Assembly: GCA_003576695.1 (NCBI GenBank)
Contig: QOZQ01000015.1
Span: 62,001-126,000 of the forward strand
DNA: 64,000 nucleotides
Reading direction: 5' to 3'
From: Taklimakanibacter lacteus
GTDB lineage: Bacteria > Pseudomonadota > Alphaproteobacteria > Rhizobiales > Aestuariivirgaceae
In this document: one piece after another, positions 15,134-23,010 of the stretch
Layout of the letters: each line of letters opens with the position of its first letter
Numbering within the stretch: the stretch's first letter is position 1
Made by a program: the position numbers and the translations under genes
Notes under the pieces: model-generated
Told to the model about the DNA's origin: nothing
Database searches by the model: none
Seen by the model: the letters and a program-made list of their open reading frames with translations, nothing else

Positions 15134-15679
15134 TCATTTCCTGCCGGTGACGAGGCCACGATGCAGGACACGGCTCAGCGCGTTGAGACCTGAGCGCAAG
15201 AGGCCAAGCTCCTTGTCGCGCATGCGGTCATTTTCCGAGATGCACACATCCCAGACAATGCTGGTCGCCGATGGCGAGGTGGGATCGAGACTATCGACCT
15301 CGCGCAAGGCCTCCATATAGATGCGGGCGCGCTCCTGGGAACGCACTGGCCCCTCGGGCCCCGCGGTGCCACGCATCGAGACAAGGAAGCTCGCCTTGCC
15401 TTGGCTCGGCCGCTGGCCTTCGCTTGCTGCAAGATAGTCGCGCATGGTGAGGGCAAAGTCATAGCCCGCATCGGCCTGGGCCGGCGTAATGATGTTCCAG
15501 TGCAGCAGGCGGCCCAGAGGCGAGCCCATCACATCGCGGCCCGCCAGCTCCAGCCCGACACCGAAGACGCGCATGCGCGCCTCGAGCGCCACGCGGCGCA
15601 CTTCTTCCTGGCGCACCGCCTTCATCCTGTCGCCCGAGGCGTAACGGCGGCCCGGCTTGCGTTTGCGTCCGGCTTTCAT
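15134..15679 (-). CDS. Phage-associated hypothetical protein
   Basis: 181 residues from ATG 15679, with AAGGAGAAG 5-6 nt upstream; the frame continues to 15850 but that extension overlaps the gene upstream. The N-terminus is very basic (MKAGRKRKPGRRYASGDRMK), suggesting nucleic acid contact. The rest is helical, with GRLLHWNIITPAQADAGYDF and a C-terminal region rich in Arg and Leu. It is 44 nt downstream of an HTH gene driven by the repressor-controlled leftward promoter, so it is probably an early lytic gene. No family recognised. Confidence 0.6.
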   Translation of the reverse strand: MKAGRKRKPGRRYASGDRMKAVRQEEVRRVALEARMRVFGVGLELAGRDVMGSPLGRLLHWNIITPAQADAGYDFALTMRDYLAASEGQRPSQGKASFLVSMRGTAGPEGPVRSQERARIYMEALREVDSLDPTSPSATSIVWDVCISENDRMRDKELGLLRSGLNALSRVLHRGLVTGRK

Positions 15680-15723
15680 GGGACTTCTCCTTGCAATGTA
15701 AGGCTGACTGGCCGCCCGCTCGT

Positions 15724-16149
15724 TCACCTGCCTGGCGGCTTCATGCAATAGCGGCCGGTGATCATGAGGCCCGGCACGAAGGGCAAGGTCGGAAGATCCG
15801 CCTCGTCCATCACTTCCGCCGGGGGCTGTCGGTTGAGCTGCGCGGCGCACCTGCGTTTCGCATCATATTCGGTATCGACCCAGCGGCGCGCCGTGTCGGG
15901 CGTGATGCCGAGAGCTCTGGCGATGGCGGAATAGCTCTCGCCGCGGCGATAGAGCGTGCGGCCGAGATTGAGCCGGCTTCTCGTCTTGCGGCACTGGAAA
16001 TAGTCGGCACGCGTCTTTCGCATTGCCGGGTGAAAGGTCGGGCCGGGAGCCATGTCCGGGGAGGAGGACGGCTCGACCGGCCCTGCCGCCGCGAGCAGCG
16101 CTCCAGCGGCGGGTTTGAAATCTGTCGGAAGGACGATGGGCTGGGGCAT
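15724..16149 (-). CDS. Phage HTH protein transcribed divergently from the repressor
   Basis: The preferred start is ATG 16149 (MPQPIVLPTDFKP, 141 residues), because the promoter predicts a transcript beginning at about that base; ATG 16155 is two codons upstream. There is no ribosome binding site, which fits a leaderless mRNA. An HTH is visible in YSAIARALGITPDTARRWVD (about 84-103), a recognition-helix pattern of Sigma-70 region 4 or Trp-repressor type. The N-terminal 50 residues are Pro/Ala-rich and probably disordered. Divergence from an S24 repressor gene suggests an early lytic regulator or antirepressor-like role; inferred. Confidence 0.65.
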   Translation of the reverse strand: MPQPIVLPTDFKPAAGALLAAAGPVEPSSSPDMAPGPTFHPAMRKTRADYFQCRKTRSRLNLGRTLYRRGESYSAIARALGITPDTARRWVDTEYDAKRRCAAQLNRQPPAEVMDEADLPTLPFVPGLMITGRYCMKPPGR

Positions 16150-16155
16150 GCTCAT

Positions 16156-16186
16156 TATATACGCATAAAACGTACAAAATGTCAAT
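16156..16186 (-). promoter_or_regulatory. Repressor-controlled leftward promoter with operator
   Basis: On the minus strand TTGACA (16185-16180) and TATATA (16161-16156) are separated by 18 nt. The palindrome TACG-N7-CGTA at 16160-16174 lies in the spacer and overlaps the -10. Predicted start is about 16149, the first base of the ATG. Confidence 0.6.
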
Positions 16187-16187
16187 G

Positions 16188-16216
16188 TTGAAAGCGTATG
16201 AATTTTACGTTATATT
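16188..16216 (+). promoter_or_regulatory. Repressor gene promoter with internal operator
   Basis: TTGAAA (16188-16193) and TATATT (16211-16216) with a 17-nt spacer. The palindrome CGTA-N7-TACG at 16195-16209 fills the spacer, so bound repressor would limit its own synthesis. The predicted start falls at or near the ATG at 16223, so the mRNA is probably leaderless. Confidence 0.6.
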
Positions 16217-16222
16217 CGTGAA

Positions 16223-16912
16223 ATGACAGATATTCCGGTTACGGAACGTTTAAAGGCGCTGCGGGTGCGCGCGGGCGTCAGCATGGCTGAGGCGGCAAAG
16301 GCTCTCGGCAAGAAGACCGCGTCCGGCTACCAGCACTATGAGGACTCCGAGAGGTTCACAAAGCAGTATCTGCCGCGGCAAATCATGGAGCCTCTGGCGG
16401 CCCTGTTCGCCAACCGCGGCGAGCCGCCCGTTCAGGCCATCGAGATGTGGCGGCTCGGCGGATATGACCGGATACCCGAGCAAGACACCGTCATCGTCGA
16501 CTATCCGGTGGTGCCGCGCACCACGCTGGTGCCCGTTTATGCCGCCGCCCAGGGCGGCGAGGGCCATCTGATCATCGACTTCCACCCCATCGACGAGGTG
16601 ACGCCGCCCGAGGACATCGCGCGGGTCAGGGGCGCCTATGGAATACTGATCGTCGGCGAATCCATGGTGCCTGCCTACCGGCCGGGAGACATCGCCTGGG
16701 TCAATCCGCACAAGCCGCCGGAACGCGATACGGATGTGGTTCTCTATCACGTCCCGCCCAATGGCGAGGCTGAGGCCATCATCAAGATGCTGATCGGCTT
16801 CTCGCCGCGCGAGTGGAAGCTTCGGCAATATCAGCCGCCGAAGGATTTCACTGAATCGACCGCCGACTGGACCGTCTGCCATCGCATCGTCGGCAAGAAG
16901 AATGTGCGCTGA
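16223..16912 (+). CDS. Phage repressor, S24 (CI/LexA-like) family
   Basis: 229 residues. The N-terminal part (about 5-65) is a helix-turn-helix domain: RLKALRVRAGVSMAEAAKAL and the KKTASGYQHYEDSE segment. The C-terminal S24 domain has the catalytic Ser in GESMVPAYRPGD (S147) and a candidate Lys in AIIKMLIGF (K188). The usual Ala-Gly self-cleavage bond is not evident; the linker reads VPVYAAAQGGEGH, so cleavage may occur elsewhere or not at all. It should maintain lysogeny by binding the TACG/CGTA palindromes on both sides. No ribosome binding site precedes the ATG, consistent with a leaderless transcript. Confidence 0.85.
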   Translation: MTDIPVTERLKALRVRAGVSMAEAAKALGKKTASGYQHYEDSERFTKQYLPRQIMEPLAALFANRGEPPVQAIEMWRLGGYDRIPEQDTVIVDYPVVPRTTLVPVYAAAQGGEGHLIIDFHPIDEVTPPEDIARVRGAYGILIVGESMVPAYRPGDIAWVNPHKPPERDTDVVLYHVPPNGEAEAIIKMLIGFSPREWKLRQYQPPKDFTESTADWTVCHRIVGKKNVR

Positions 16913-16915
16913 GGC

Positions 16916-17164
16916 TCAGGCCGCTTCTTCCATGTCGCCTTCCGGCACCTTGCCCCACCGCGCCAGCACCTCGGCCGCCTCATAGTCGCCCGCTTCCGGA
17001 TCCGCCCGGCGTGAGAAGGCGATCGCGCCAACGGCGCCGGCCTGGCTCCTGATCAGCCGGCGCGCATGGTCGGCGTCTCTGGCGGCCACGGGCGGCAAGG
17101 CGACGAGCGCCCCGCGCCTGGTCTCCATGAAGGGCTGGACAACGAAATAGGTCTGCAAGGCCAT
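16916..17164 (-). CDS. Small phage-region hypothetical protein
   Basis: 82 residues from ATG 17164, with GGGAGGA about 8 nt upstream. The N-terminus MALQTYFVVQPFMETRRGAL and the HARRLIRSQAGAVGAIAFSR core resemble short early proteins in rhizobial prophages as I recall them, but there is no defined domain. The C-terminus is acidic (GDMEEAA). It converges on the repressor gene with 3 nt between stop codons and diverges from the gene at 17330. Its promoter should lie in 17165-17270, near the operator-like sites. Confidence 0.55.
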   Translation of the reverse strand: MALQTYFVVQPFMETRRGALVALPPVAARDADHARRLIRSQAGAVGAIAFSRRADPEAGDYEAAEVLARWGKVPEGDMEEAA

Positions 17165-17272
17165 TGATAATCCTCCCGAAGTTGAGATCTGACGGCTCCC
17201 AGCATGACTCCATTATGAGAACAAAACAAGAACATTTTTCATCCCCTCGTCCATACGCAAGAATCCGGAATA

Positions 17273-17312
17273 TACGCTAAATACGTTGACAATCGCGCTT
17301 TAAACGTATAAG
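17273..17312 (+). promoter_or_regulatory. Putative operator-controlled rightward promoter
   Basis: TTGACA (17286-17291) and TATAAG (17307-17312) with a short 15-nt spacer. TACG-N7-CGTT at 17273-17287 overlaps the -35, and a half-degenerate CGCG-N7-CGTA at 17294-17308 overlaps the spacer and -10. These resemble the repressor sites at 16160 and 16195. Confidence 0.45.
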
Positions 17313-17329
17313 GAGAAAGCGCCGCGACG

Positions 17330-17563
17330 ATGAGAAAGGAACCGCCCATGATCTTCTCGGAAGCGGAGGCCCGCCGGCGCCGCAACGCGCTCTATATCGA
17401 GGCCTATGCCAGGGCCTGGGCAGAAGCCTCTCCGGCGGAGCGCGAGCTGGCGGTGCTCACCATGAAAGACCGATGGAGCGACGCTGATCGCGCCCGTCAT
17501 GCCGAACTCTCCCGCCAGCCTTTGCCCATCGCCATGGGCGCCACAGGGAATCCTTATCCATGA
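17330..17563 (+). CDS. Small phage-region hypothetical protein
   Basis: 77 residues from ATG 17330; an in-frame ATG at 17348 (MIFSEAEARRRRN) has AAAGGAA 7 nt upstream and could be the real start. The protein is helical, with a basic N-terminal part and YIEAYARAWAEASPAERELA. It lies behind a promoter with repressor-like operators, so it is probably under prophage control. It converges on the dehydratase small-subunit gene with only 5 nt between stop codons, placing the functional edge of the prophage region here. Confidence 0.5.
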   Translation: MRKEPPMIFSEAEARRRRNALYIEAYARAWAEASPAERELAVLTMKDRWSDADRARHAELSRQPLPIAMGATGNPYP

Positions 17564-17568
17564 AAATA

Positions 17569-17991
17569 TCAGTAGCGCCGGCTGAACAGTCCGCGCGCAT
17601 CATAGGCATCGGCCGCCTCTTCAAGGAATCCGGCAATCTGGATCGCGCCAAATTGCTCACGCAGGGCACGGGCGCGCTCGCGCAAAGCGTGCGAGCTCTC
17701 CGTGCGCCCGGGCCGCAGCAGCTCATAGGTCGACATCAGAACTTCTTGTGGAACCCTGGCAAGTTCCGCTGCTCTTTCCAGATTGAGCGCCAGCCGGTCG
17801 CGGCCGGCAGATCGGGCGACCTCCGCCTGCAGCCGCAAAGTCTCCGGCGTGATCGCCACATCGCTCGCGGTTACCTTGCCCTTGATCACCGCATCGAGCG
17901 TCATGTCGGTAAGGGAGAGTCCTGTTGCCGTCCTGACATTGTCCGGATCCCGTTCCGACAGCGGGTAGATGGTTTTGCGGGTTTCGTTCAT
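17569..17991 (-). CDS. pduE: Diol/glycerol dehydratase small subunit
   Basis: 140 residues. The small (gamma) subunit of adenosylcobalamin-dependent diol dehydratase, which stabilises the large/medium core. Diagnostic features are YPLSERDPDNVRTATG with LSLTDMTLDAVI at the N-terminus and the later block SDVAITPETLRLQAEVARSA, NLERAAELARVPQEVLMSTY and the ELLRPGRTES motif. The C-terminal FLEEAADAYDARGLFSRRY matches the usual ending. It overlaps the fused large/medium gene by 4 nt. The next genes in such operons are normally the reactivating factor subunits, but here the gene ends 5 nt from a prophage-region gene. Confidence 0.88.
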   Translation of the reverse strand: MNETRKTIYPLSERDPDNVRTATGLSLTDMTLDAVIKGKVTASDVAITPETLRLQAEVARSAGRDRLALNLERAAELARVPQEVLMSTYELLRPGRTESSHALRERARALREQFGAIQIAGFLEEAADAYDARGLFSRRY

Positions 17992-20255
17992 GCGCTCGCT
18001 CCGCCAAATTCCGCAACCACATCGACTGGCTTCGCTCCCGGATCGACCAGTTCAGTTTCAAGCGCGTAAAGCAGGGCGACCCGTACATGGAAGCGCGCGC
18101 CCAATGCCTCGCCGCGCACGGGCACGATGACGGGCTCCGGCCGTTCTCCCCGCGCATAGCCGGCCGCATTGCGCCCGAAGGCGCGATAGTGGTCGAGGCT
18201 GATCAGAGGTGCATTCGAGAACAGCTCGAGATTGAGATGCGGAAGGCGGTCCGCCTGATGGATCACCGCGGTCCCCTTGGCCTGGATACCGATCCCAATG
18301 CCCGATCCCGCCAGTTTCGCGGCGGTGAGCCCGAGAAAGGATGTATCGGCCGTATGCAGGATGCGAACGATGCGGGCGATGCCGCCACCCTCCTCTATCC
18401 CGGCAGTCAGCGTCCTGATGACGTCGCTCAACGGATGACCGGCCGTCGTCTGGTGCAATCTTTCGGCAAAAGCGGGGCTTACACCGATGACGACCTCGCG
18501 CGGATCATTCCCTTGCCTGGCCGGGCCTGTCGACTGCAAACGGAATGGCGGATGACCATCAACCCTGCCCGTGCTCTCGGCGGCGAGGACGGCAGCGCGG
18601 GACAGCGTGCCGCGGATATTTCGGACCTGCTGCCACCGTTCCGGCGTCATCCGGTAGCCTGTGCCTGGTCCCTGGTAGTCATTGGGTGTGTTGACGGCAC
18701 TCATCACCCGGCCATCGCGGATGATCGCCGAGGTCTGGAGATAGTCGCCGGAGACGCGCTGGCGCAGCATGAAGATGAGATTCTCGGCCTCCTCGCGGAA
18801 CCCCTGTTTGGCCAGTGCCTTGACGACATCGAGGGCGGTGAGGCCATGGTCCTTGATCTTTGCGCTGATCTCGCTCGCCTGACCTGCGCTAAAGCTCGCC
18901 GTTTCATCGGAGCCCGATGCAAAGACCACCGAGGAGCGCATGGCCTGCGTCACATCGGCCAGCCCCAGTTCCTGCAGCACGGCCGCGAGCGCTTCGGTCG
19001 CCCTGACCCTGAGTCCGAGAATTTGATCCTCGCTCACCGGCCTCAGACCGCCATCAACCTCGAAATCGCGCTGCAGGGCCAGGTAATCCTCGACCTCCTC
19101 GCCATTGAAGAGCGACGCGTTGAACGAATTGTCATATTTCTTGATCGAGCCGAAGCCGGAACAGATCAGATCCGAGCCCGCCATCAGATAGGGCGTGATC
19201 TTCGCGCCCACCCTGATCTCGGATTCGCTGATGCGGGTGTCATTGCCGGATGCGCATTCAAGCCCCAGCCATACGGCGAGCAGGTTTTCCGCCATGAGCT
19301 CGCGCACGCCGCCCGCCATCGAGGCGGTCAGCGGCGCTCCATCAATACCGCCATTCTGCGTGCCCTGAACGCCCATGGCGCGCTGCAGGCAGAGACAGCG
19401 CGCCTCGAGATAAAGCAGCGAGCGCTTCTCATGGAAGCCCATCAGGAGCTCGGCCGCGGCGCCCGAGGTGCAGCGCGCCTTGATGCCGCGCGAGGCATAG
19501 GCCGCGGTCAGGAAGGCCTTGGACCAGGGCGTATCATCACCATCGATGAAGGCCCGTTCCGTGCCATAGACGGAGACCGTTTCGGCATAGGAGGCGAAAC
19601 CGGCAAAACCGATCTGCAACTCCTCCGCCTCCTCGATCGAGCATTGGAACAGGACACCGCCTCTCCCGACCGCTGCGCCCACCGTGCAGGCCAGCGCATT
19701 GGACCAGGCATTGCCCGCCACCCGCATGGTGGTTTCGATCTCATCGAAGCCGAGCGCCACCGCGGTCGCGGCATCGGCGGCAAGCTGCACGGGATCGTCC
19801 TTGGCGTTGGTCACATGCGCCTGATTGCCGGGTGCATGGCGCTGGCGCATCTTCGAATAGGCAAAAGCGATCTCAAGGGCCGAAAGCCGCGAGACGACAT
19901 CGGCCAGCTTGGCCGGCGTCATGCCGCGCGCCAGGCTTTCGAGCTCGGCCCGCGGCACATTGATGTCGACCAGCATGCGGGCGATCGCTGCCGATTCCAT
20001 TCCCATCGCCCGCTCGGCCGCATCCAGATCGAGATGATGCCGGGCAATGAACATGTCGATGATGTCGAAATCGGCAAGCTTCCGGCCATCCATCGAAACG
20101 AGCTTTCCGTCTTCGATCTCGATGGCAGGCTCGGGATCATAAGGGCTCTTGAAGACGGAGAAGCCGTTCTCGGCGTCCTCGACCGCGAAGCGGTCGAGAC
20201 CGAGCGGTCTCTCCTCCCATTCAGTGAAACGACGCCAGCGGTTGGAAGACGACAA
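17988..20255 (-). CDS. pduCD: Diol/glycerol dehydratase, fused large and medium subunits
   Basis: 755 residues. Residues 1 to about 555 match the large (alpha) subunit: DFDIIDMFIARHHL, the QAHVTNAKDDPVQLAADAAT block with its catalytic His, CSIEEAEELQIGFAGFASYA with a conserved Glu, YGTERAFIDGDDTPWSK, LYLEARCLCLQRAMGVQG and EVDGGLRPVSE, which carries the substrate-binding Asp region. Residues about 570-755 match the medium (beta) subunit: DPREVVIGVSPAFAERLH and GIGIGIQAKGTAVIHQAD. The enzyme converts 1,2-propanediol or glycerol to an aldehyde and water by B12 radical chemistry. The fusion is known in some actinobacteria and rhizobia. No cobalamin riboswitch is visible, and no microcompartment shell genes are in the window. 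Confidence 0.9.
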   Translation of the reverse strand: MSSSNRWRRFTEWEERPLGLDRFAVEDAENGFSVFKSPYDPEPAIEIEDGKLVSMDGRKLADFDIIDMFIARHHLDLDAAERAMGMESAAIARMLVDINVPRAELESLARGMTPAKLADVVSRLSALEIAFAYSKMRQRHAPGNQAHVTNAKDDPVQLAADAATAVALGFDEIETTMRVAGNAWSNALACTVGAAVGRGGVLFQCSIEEAEELQIGFAGFASYAETVSVYGTERAFIDGDDTPWSKAFLTAAYASRGIKARCTSGAAAELLMGFHEKRSLLYLEARCLCLQRAMGVQGTQNGGIDGAPLTASMAGGVRELMAENLLAVWLGLECASGNDTRISESEIRVGAKITPYLMAGSDLICSGFGSIKKYDNSFNASLFNGEEVEDYLALQRDFEVDGGLRPVSEDQILGLRVRATEALAAVLQELGLADVTQAMRSSVVFASGSDETASFSAGQASEISAKIKDHGLTALDVVKALAKQGFREEAENLIFMLRQRVSGDYLQTSAIIRDGRVMSAVNTPNDYQGPGTGYRMTPERWQQVRNIRGTLSRAAVLAAESTGRVDGHPPFRLQSTGPARQGNDPREVVIGVSPAFAERLHQTTAGHPLSDVIRTLTAGIEEGGGIARIVRILHTADTSFLGLTAAKLAGSGIGIGIQAKGTAVIHQADRLPHLNLELFSNAPLISLDHYRAFGRNAAGYARGERPEPVIVPVRGEALGARFHVRVALLYALETELVDPGAKPVDVVAEFGGASA

Positions 20256-20323
20256 GATCCTGCTCTTTCAGCTATCGAGACAGGCTGATGCTTACAGGAG
20301 ATCGAGGCTGCCGGCCATCTTTG

Positions 20324-22144
20324 CTACCATCCGCAAGCCTTGCCCTTGTTCTGCTCGTCCAGCCATGTCTTGAGCGGGGCAAAATAGCTGAGCATCGCCT
20401 TGCCGGAGATCTCGCGGCTGCCGGTAAAGAGCTCGAGCGCACCCGGCCAGGGTTTTGAGGCGCCAAGCGCCAGCATGGCATTCAGGCGCTCGCCCACCTT
20501 CTTGTTCCCGTAAAAGGAGCATTGGTGCAGCGGTCCCTTCCAGCCGGCCATCTCGCAGGCGGCCTCGTAGAACTGGAACTGCAGCACGCCTGCCAGGAAA
20601 TAGCGCATATAGGGCGTGTTGCCGGGAATGTGGTACTTGGCGCCCGGATCAAAGGCGTCTGATCCCCGCGTCACCGGCGGCGCGATCCCCTGATACCTCA
20701 GGCGCAGCTCCGTCCACGCCGCGTTGTAGTCACTTGGCTTGATCGTCCCATCGAAAACACCCCAGCGCCAGCGGTCGACCAGGAGGCCGAAAGGCAGGAA
20801 CGCCACCTTGCCCATCGCCTGCCTGAGGAGAAGTCCGATTTCCTTGTCTTCTCCCGGCACCTTAGCCCTGTCGAGCAGACCTATGTCGACCAGGTATTGC
20901 GGCGTGATCGAAAGCGCGATGAAGTCGCCGATCGCCTCGTGGAAACCGTCATTGGCGCCGTCGAGATAGAGCGGATCCCGGTCCTTGTAGGCGCGCTGGT
21001 AGTAATTGTGCCCCAGCTCATGATGGACGGTCACGAAATCGTCGCTGTTGACCTTCGTGCACATCTTGATCCGGATATCGTCCTTATTGTCGATATCCCA
21101 GGCCGAGGCATGGCAAACGACTTCACGATCGGCGGGCTTCACGATGAGCGAGCGCTGCCAGAATGTCTCAGGTAGCGCCGCAAGGCCGAGCGAGGTATAA
21201 AAATTCTCGCCGGCCTTGACCATGCCGATCGGGGTGAAGTTCTTGGCCTTCAGCAGGTCACCAACGTCATAACCCAGATCGCCGGCGCCGGGCGGGGCAA
21301 CATCGTTGTAGATACTCCCCCATTCCTGGGCCCACATATTGCCGAGCAGATCGGCGCGGATCGGGCCCGTGGCCGGCTGCACGGCATTGCCGTATTTTGC
21401 GTTGAGCTTGTCACGCGTGTAGCAATGCAGCGCATCGTAAAGCGGCTTGACGTCCTGCCAGATCATTTCTGTCAGGCCAGCGAATTCATCGGGCGGCATG
21501 TCATAGCCTGAACGCCACAAGGCGCCCACATCGGCAAAGCCCAGCTCCCGGGCGCCCGCATTGGCGATCGTCACAAGCCGCTCATAATCCGCCTTCATCG
21601 GTTTGCCGACATTGTCGTGCCAGCTGGTCCACATCTCGCTGTATTCCGCGGGCGTGTGGGGCTTGCCCATTTCCTCCTCGATGTCGCTGCCATTGATCTC
21701 TTTGCCGTTCAGCGTGCCTTTGCCGCGGCCGTAAGACGACTGGAGCCTGGTCTTGATGGCGCTGAGCTCACTCGCCGCTCCGGGCGTGGTCGGGGCCGGC
21801 AGCCCGATGCGGATGCGCAGGATCTTCAGCTTGCGTTCCAAATCGGGTGTCAGACCTGGAACGTCCTGGTATTTGGCTGCCTGCAGGGCAAATCGAACCG
21901 CCATTTCGGTCTGCTCGGCGCCGAACCGGGCGGCAAGGGCGTCGGTATCGTCGGTAAGGTAGGTGGAGTTTATCCACTCCGCCCGATTGAGGTCGATCGA
22001 GAAGTCAAAGCCCTGCTTCTCGGCATCGCGAACGAAGCGGGAAACCTCTTCGACCGTCGCGGTCTGCGCCTGCACCATCGCGGGCCACGTCAGGACCGCG
22101 GAGAATAACGCAACGGCAAAGGCAGTTTGTCGCCTGACGGGCAT
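20324..22144 (-). CDS. M2-family metallopeptidase (ACE-like dipeptidyl carboxypeptidase)
   Basis: 606 residues. A signal peptide covers about 1-26 (AFAVALFSAVLTWPAMVQAQ). The zinc site is HELGH (in TVHHELGHNYYQ) with the downstream Glu in DGFHEAIGDF, exactly as in angiotensin-converting enzyme. NRAEWINSTYLTDDTDALAA near the N-terminus and WWRWG-like VDRWRWGVFDG are further family landmarks. Length equals one ACE domain and there is no membrane anchor, so it is a periplasmic or secreted enzyme that removes dipeptides from peptide C-termini. It lies between the dehydratase operon and an ABC importer on the same strand, but the 68-nt gap upstream leaves cotranscription uncertain. Confidence 0.93.
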   Translation of the reverse strand: MPVRRQTAFAVALFSAVLTWPAMVQAQTATVEEVSRFVRDAEKQGFDFSIDLNRAEWINSTYLTDDTDALAARFGAEQTEMAVRFALQAAKYQDVPGLTPDLERKLKILRIRIGLPAPTTPGAASELSAIKTRLQSSYGRGKGTLNGKEINGSDIEEEMGKPHTPAEYSEMWTSWHDNVGKPMKADYERLVTIANAGARELGFADVGALWRSGYDMPPDEFAGLTEMIWQDVKPLYDALHCYTRDKLNAKYGNAVQPATGPIRADLLGNMWAQEWGSIYNDVAPPGAGDLGYDVGDLLKAKNFTPIGMVKAGENFYTSLGLAALPETFWQRSLIVKPADREVVCHASAWDIDNKDDIRIKMCTKVNSDDFVTVHHELGHNYYQRAYKDRDPLYLDGANDGFHEAIGDFIALSITPQYLVDIGLLDRAKVPGEDKEIGLLLRQAMGKVAFLPFGLLVDRWRWGVFDGTIKPSDYNAAWTELRLRYQGIAPPVTRGSDAFDPGAKYHIPGNTPYMRYFLAGVLQFQFYEAACEMAGWKGPLHQCSFYGNKKVGERLNAMLALGASKPWPGALELFTGSREISGKAMLSYFAPLKTWLDEQNKGKACGW

Positions 22145-22212
22145 GGCAATACCTCCGCTGGAATTTGAAACTGCAACAGCGTGACGCGCCGCTGTGCATC
22201 GGTCAAGGAAGT

Positions 22213-23010
22213 TCAGCTGCGGCGCAATCGGTTCGCCAGGATCACCAGCAATATGCCGGGAATGAAGACGACAGTCGCAATGGCGGGATAGAGCGGCGAT
22301 GAGCCAATGGCGATGCCGGAAAAAATGAAAGTCGGCAGCGTCCGGGTCGAGCCGGCAAGGCTATAGGTCAGGTAAAAGTTCCCCCAGCTCAGCAGAAAGG
22401 CGAAGATCGCCGCAGAGAAGATGCCGGGCCACAGCAATGGGATGGTGACATAACGATAGACTTCGTAAGTGCTGGCGCCGCAATCGCGCGCCGCATCCTC
22501 GACCGTGGCATCGAAATTGAACACCTGCACGGCAACGATCACCATGGCAAAGGGCGTGATATAGACGATATGGCCGATGATCGCCGTCGTTATACCGGTC
22601 GAGAAATCGAAGATGCGGCCGAGCACCGAGAACCACAAAAGCAGCACGATGCCGAGCAGCAATTGCGGAAAGGCCAGCGGGACGCCGGCCAGGAGCTGGA
22701 ACGCCTCGCGCCCCTTGAAGCGATAGCGCACCGCGACGATTGCCGCCATGGTTCCGATCGCCGTCGCGATCAAGGTGGTCACGACGGCAATGACCGTCGA
22801 GTTCCACAAAGCGGTGAGCGCATTCGAATTGCGGAACAACTCGCCATACCAGCGCAACGAAATCCCCTCGAAAGGCAAGGTCAGGAAGCGGCCTTCCTGA
22901 AACGAGAAAGCGATGAGGGTGAAGATCGGCACATAGAAGAAGATCAGGACGGCGGCGAGACTTCCCCACAGGATGAAATCGATGACCCTGCCCTCGAGCT
23001 TCGCCGTCAT
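22213..23010 (-). CDS. potC: ABC transporter permease, PotC-like
   Basis: 265 residues from ATG 23010, which overlaps the upstream permease stop as ATGA; a longer frame to 23277 runs inside that gene and is rejected. Six membrane helices are visible, for example FILWGSLAAVLIFFYVPIFT and AFPQLLLGIVLLLWFSVLG. The EAA loop, which docks on the ATPase, reads EDAARDCGASTYEVYRYVTI. The protein would form the membrane channel with the PotB-like partner. Family members import spermidine, putrescine or related cationic and organic compounds; the actual substrate is not shown by sequence. The gene symbol marks family resemblance only. Confidence 0.85.
   Translation of the reverse strand: MTAKLEGRVIDFILWGSLAAVLIFFYVPIFTLIAFSFQEGRFLTLPFEGISLRWYGELFRNSNALTALWNSTVIAVVTTLIATAIGTMAAIVAVRYRFKGREAFQLLAGVPLAFPQLLLGIVLLLWFSVLGRIFDFSTGITTAIIGHIVYITPFAMVIVAVQVFNFDATVEDAARDCGASTYEVYRYVTIPLLWPGIFSAAIFAFLLSWGNFYLTYSLAGSTRTLPTFIFSGIAIGSSPLYPAIATVVFIPGILLVILANRLRRS

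Noticed and set aside
17165-17272. tRNA or att site at the right edge of the prophage region
   Set aside because: No cloverleaf-like sequence was found, and no tRNA was seen anywhere in the window.
18087-20288. Plus-strand frame of 733 codons opposite the diol dehydratase
   Set aside because: The dehydratase motifs on the minus strand are unambiguous.
20256-20323. Cobalamin riboswitch upstream of the diol dehydratase
   Set aside because: The gap is only 68 bp and lacks the conserved B12-box; the gene before it ends close by.
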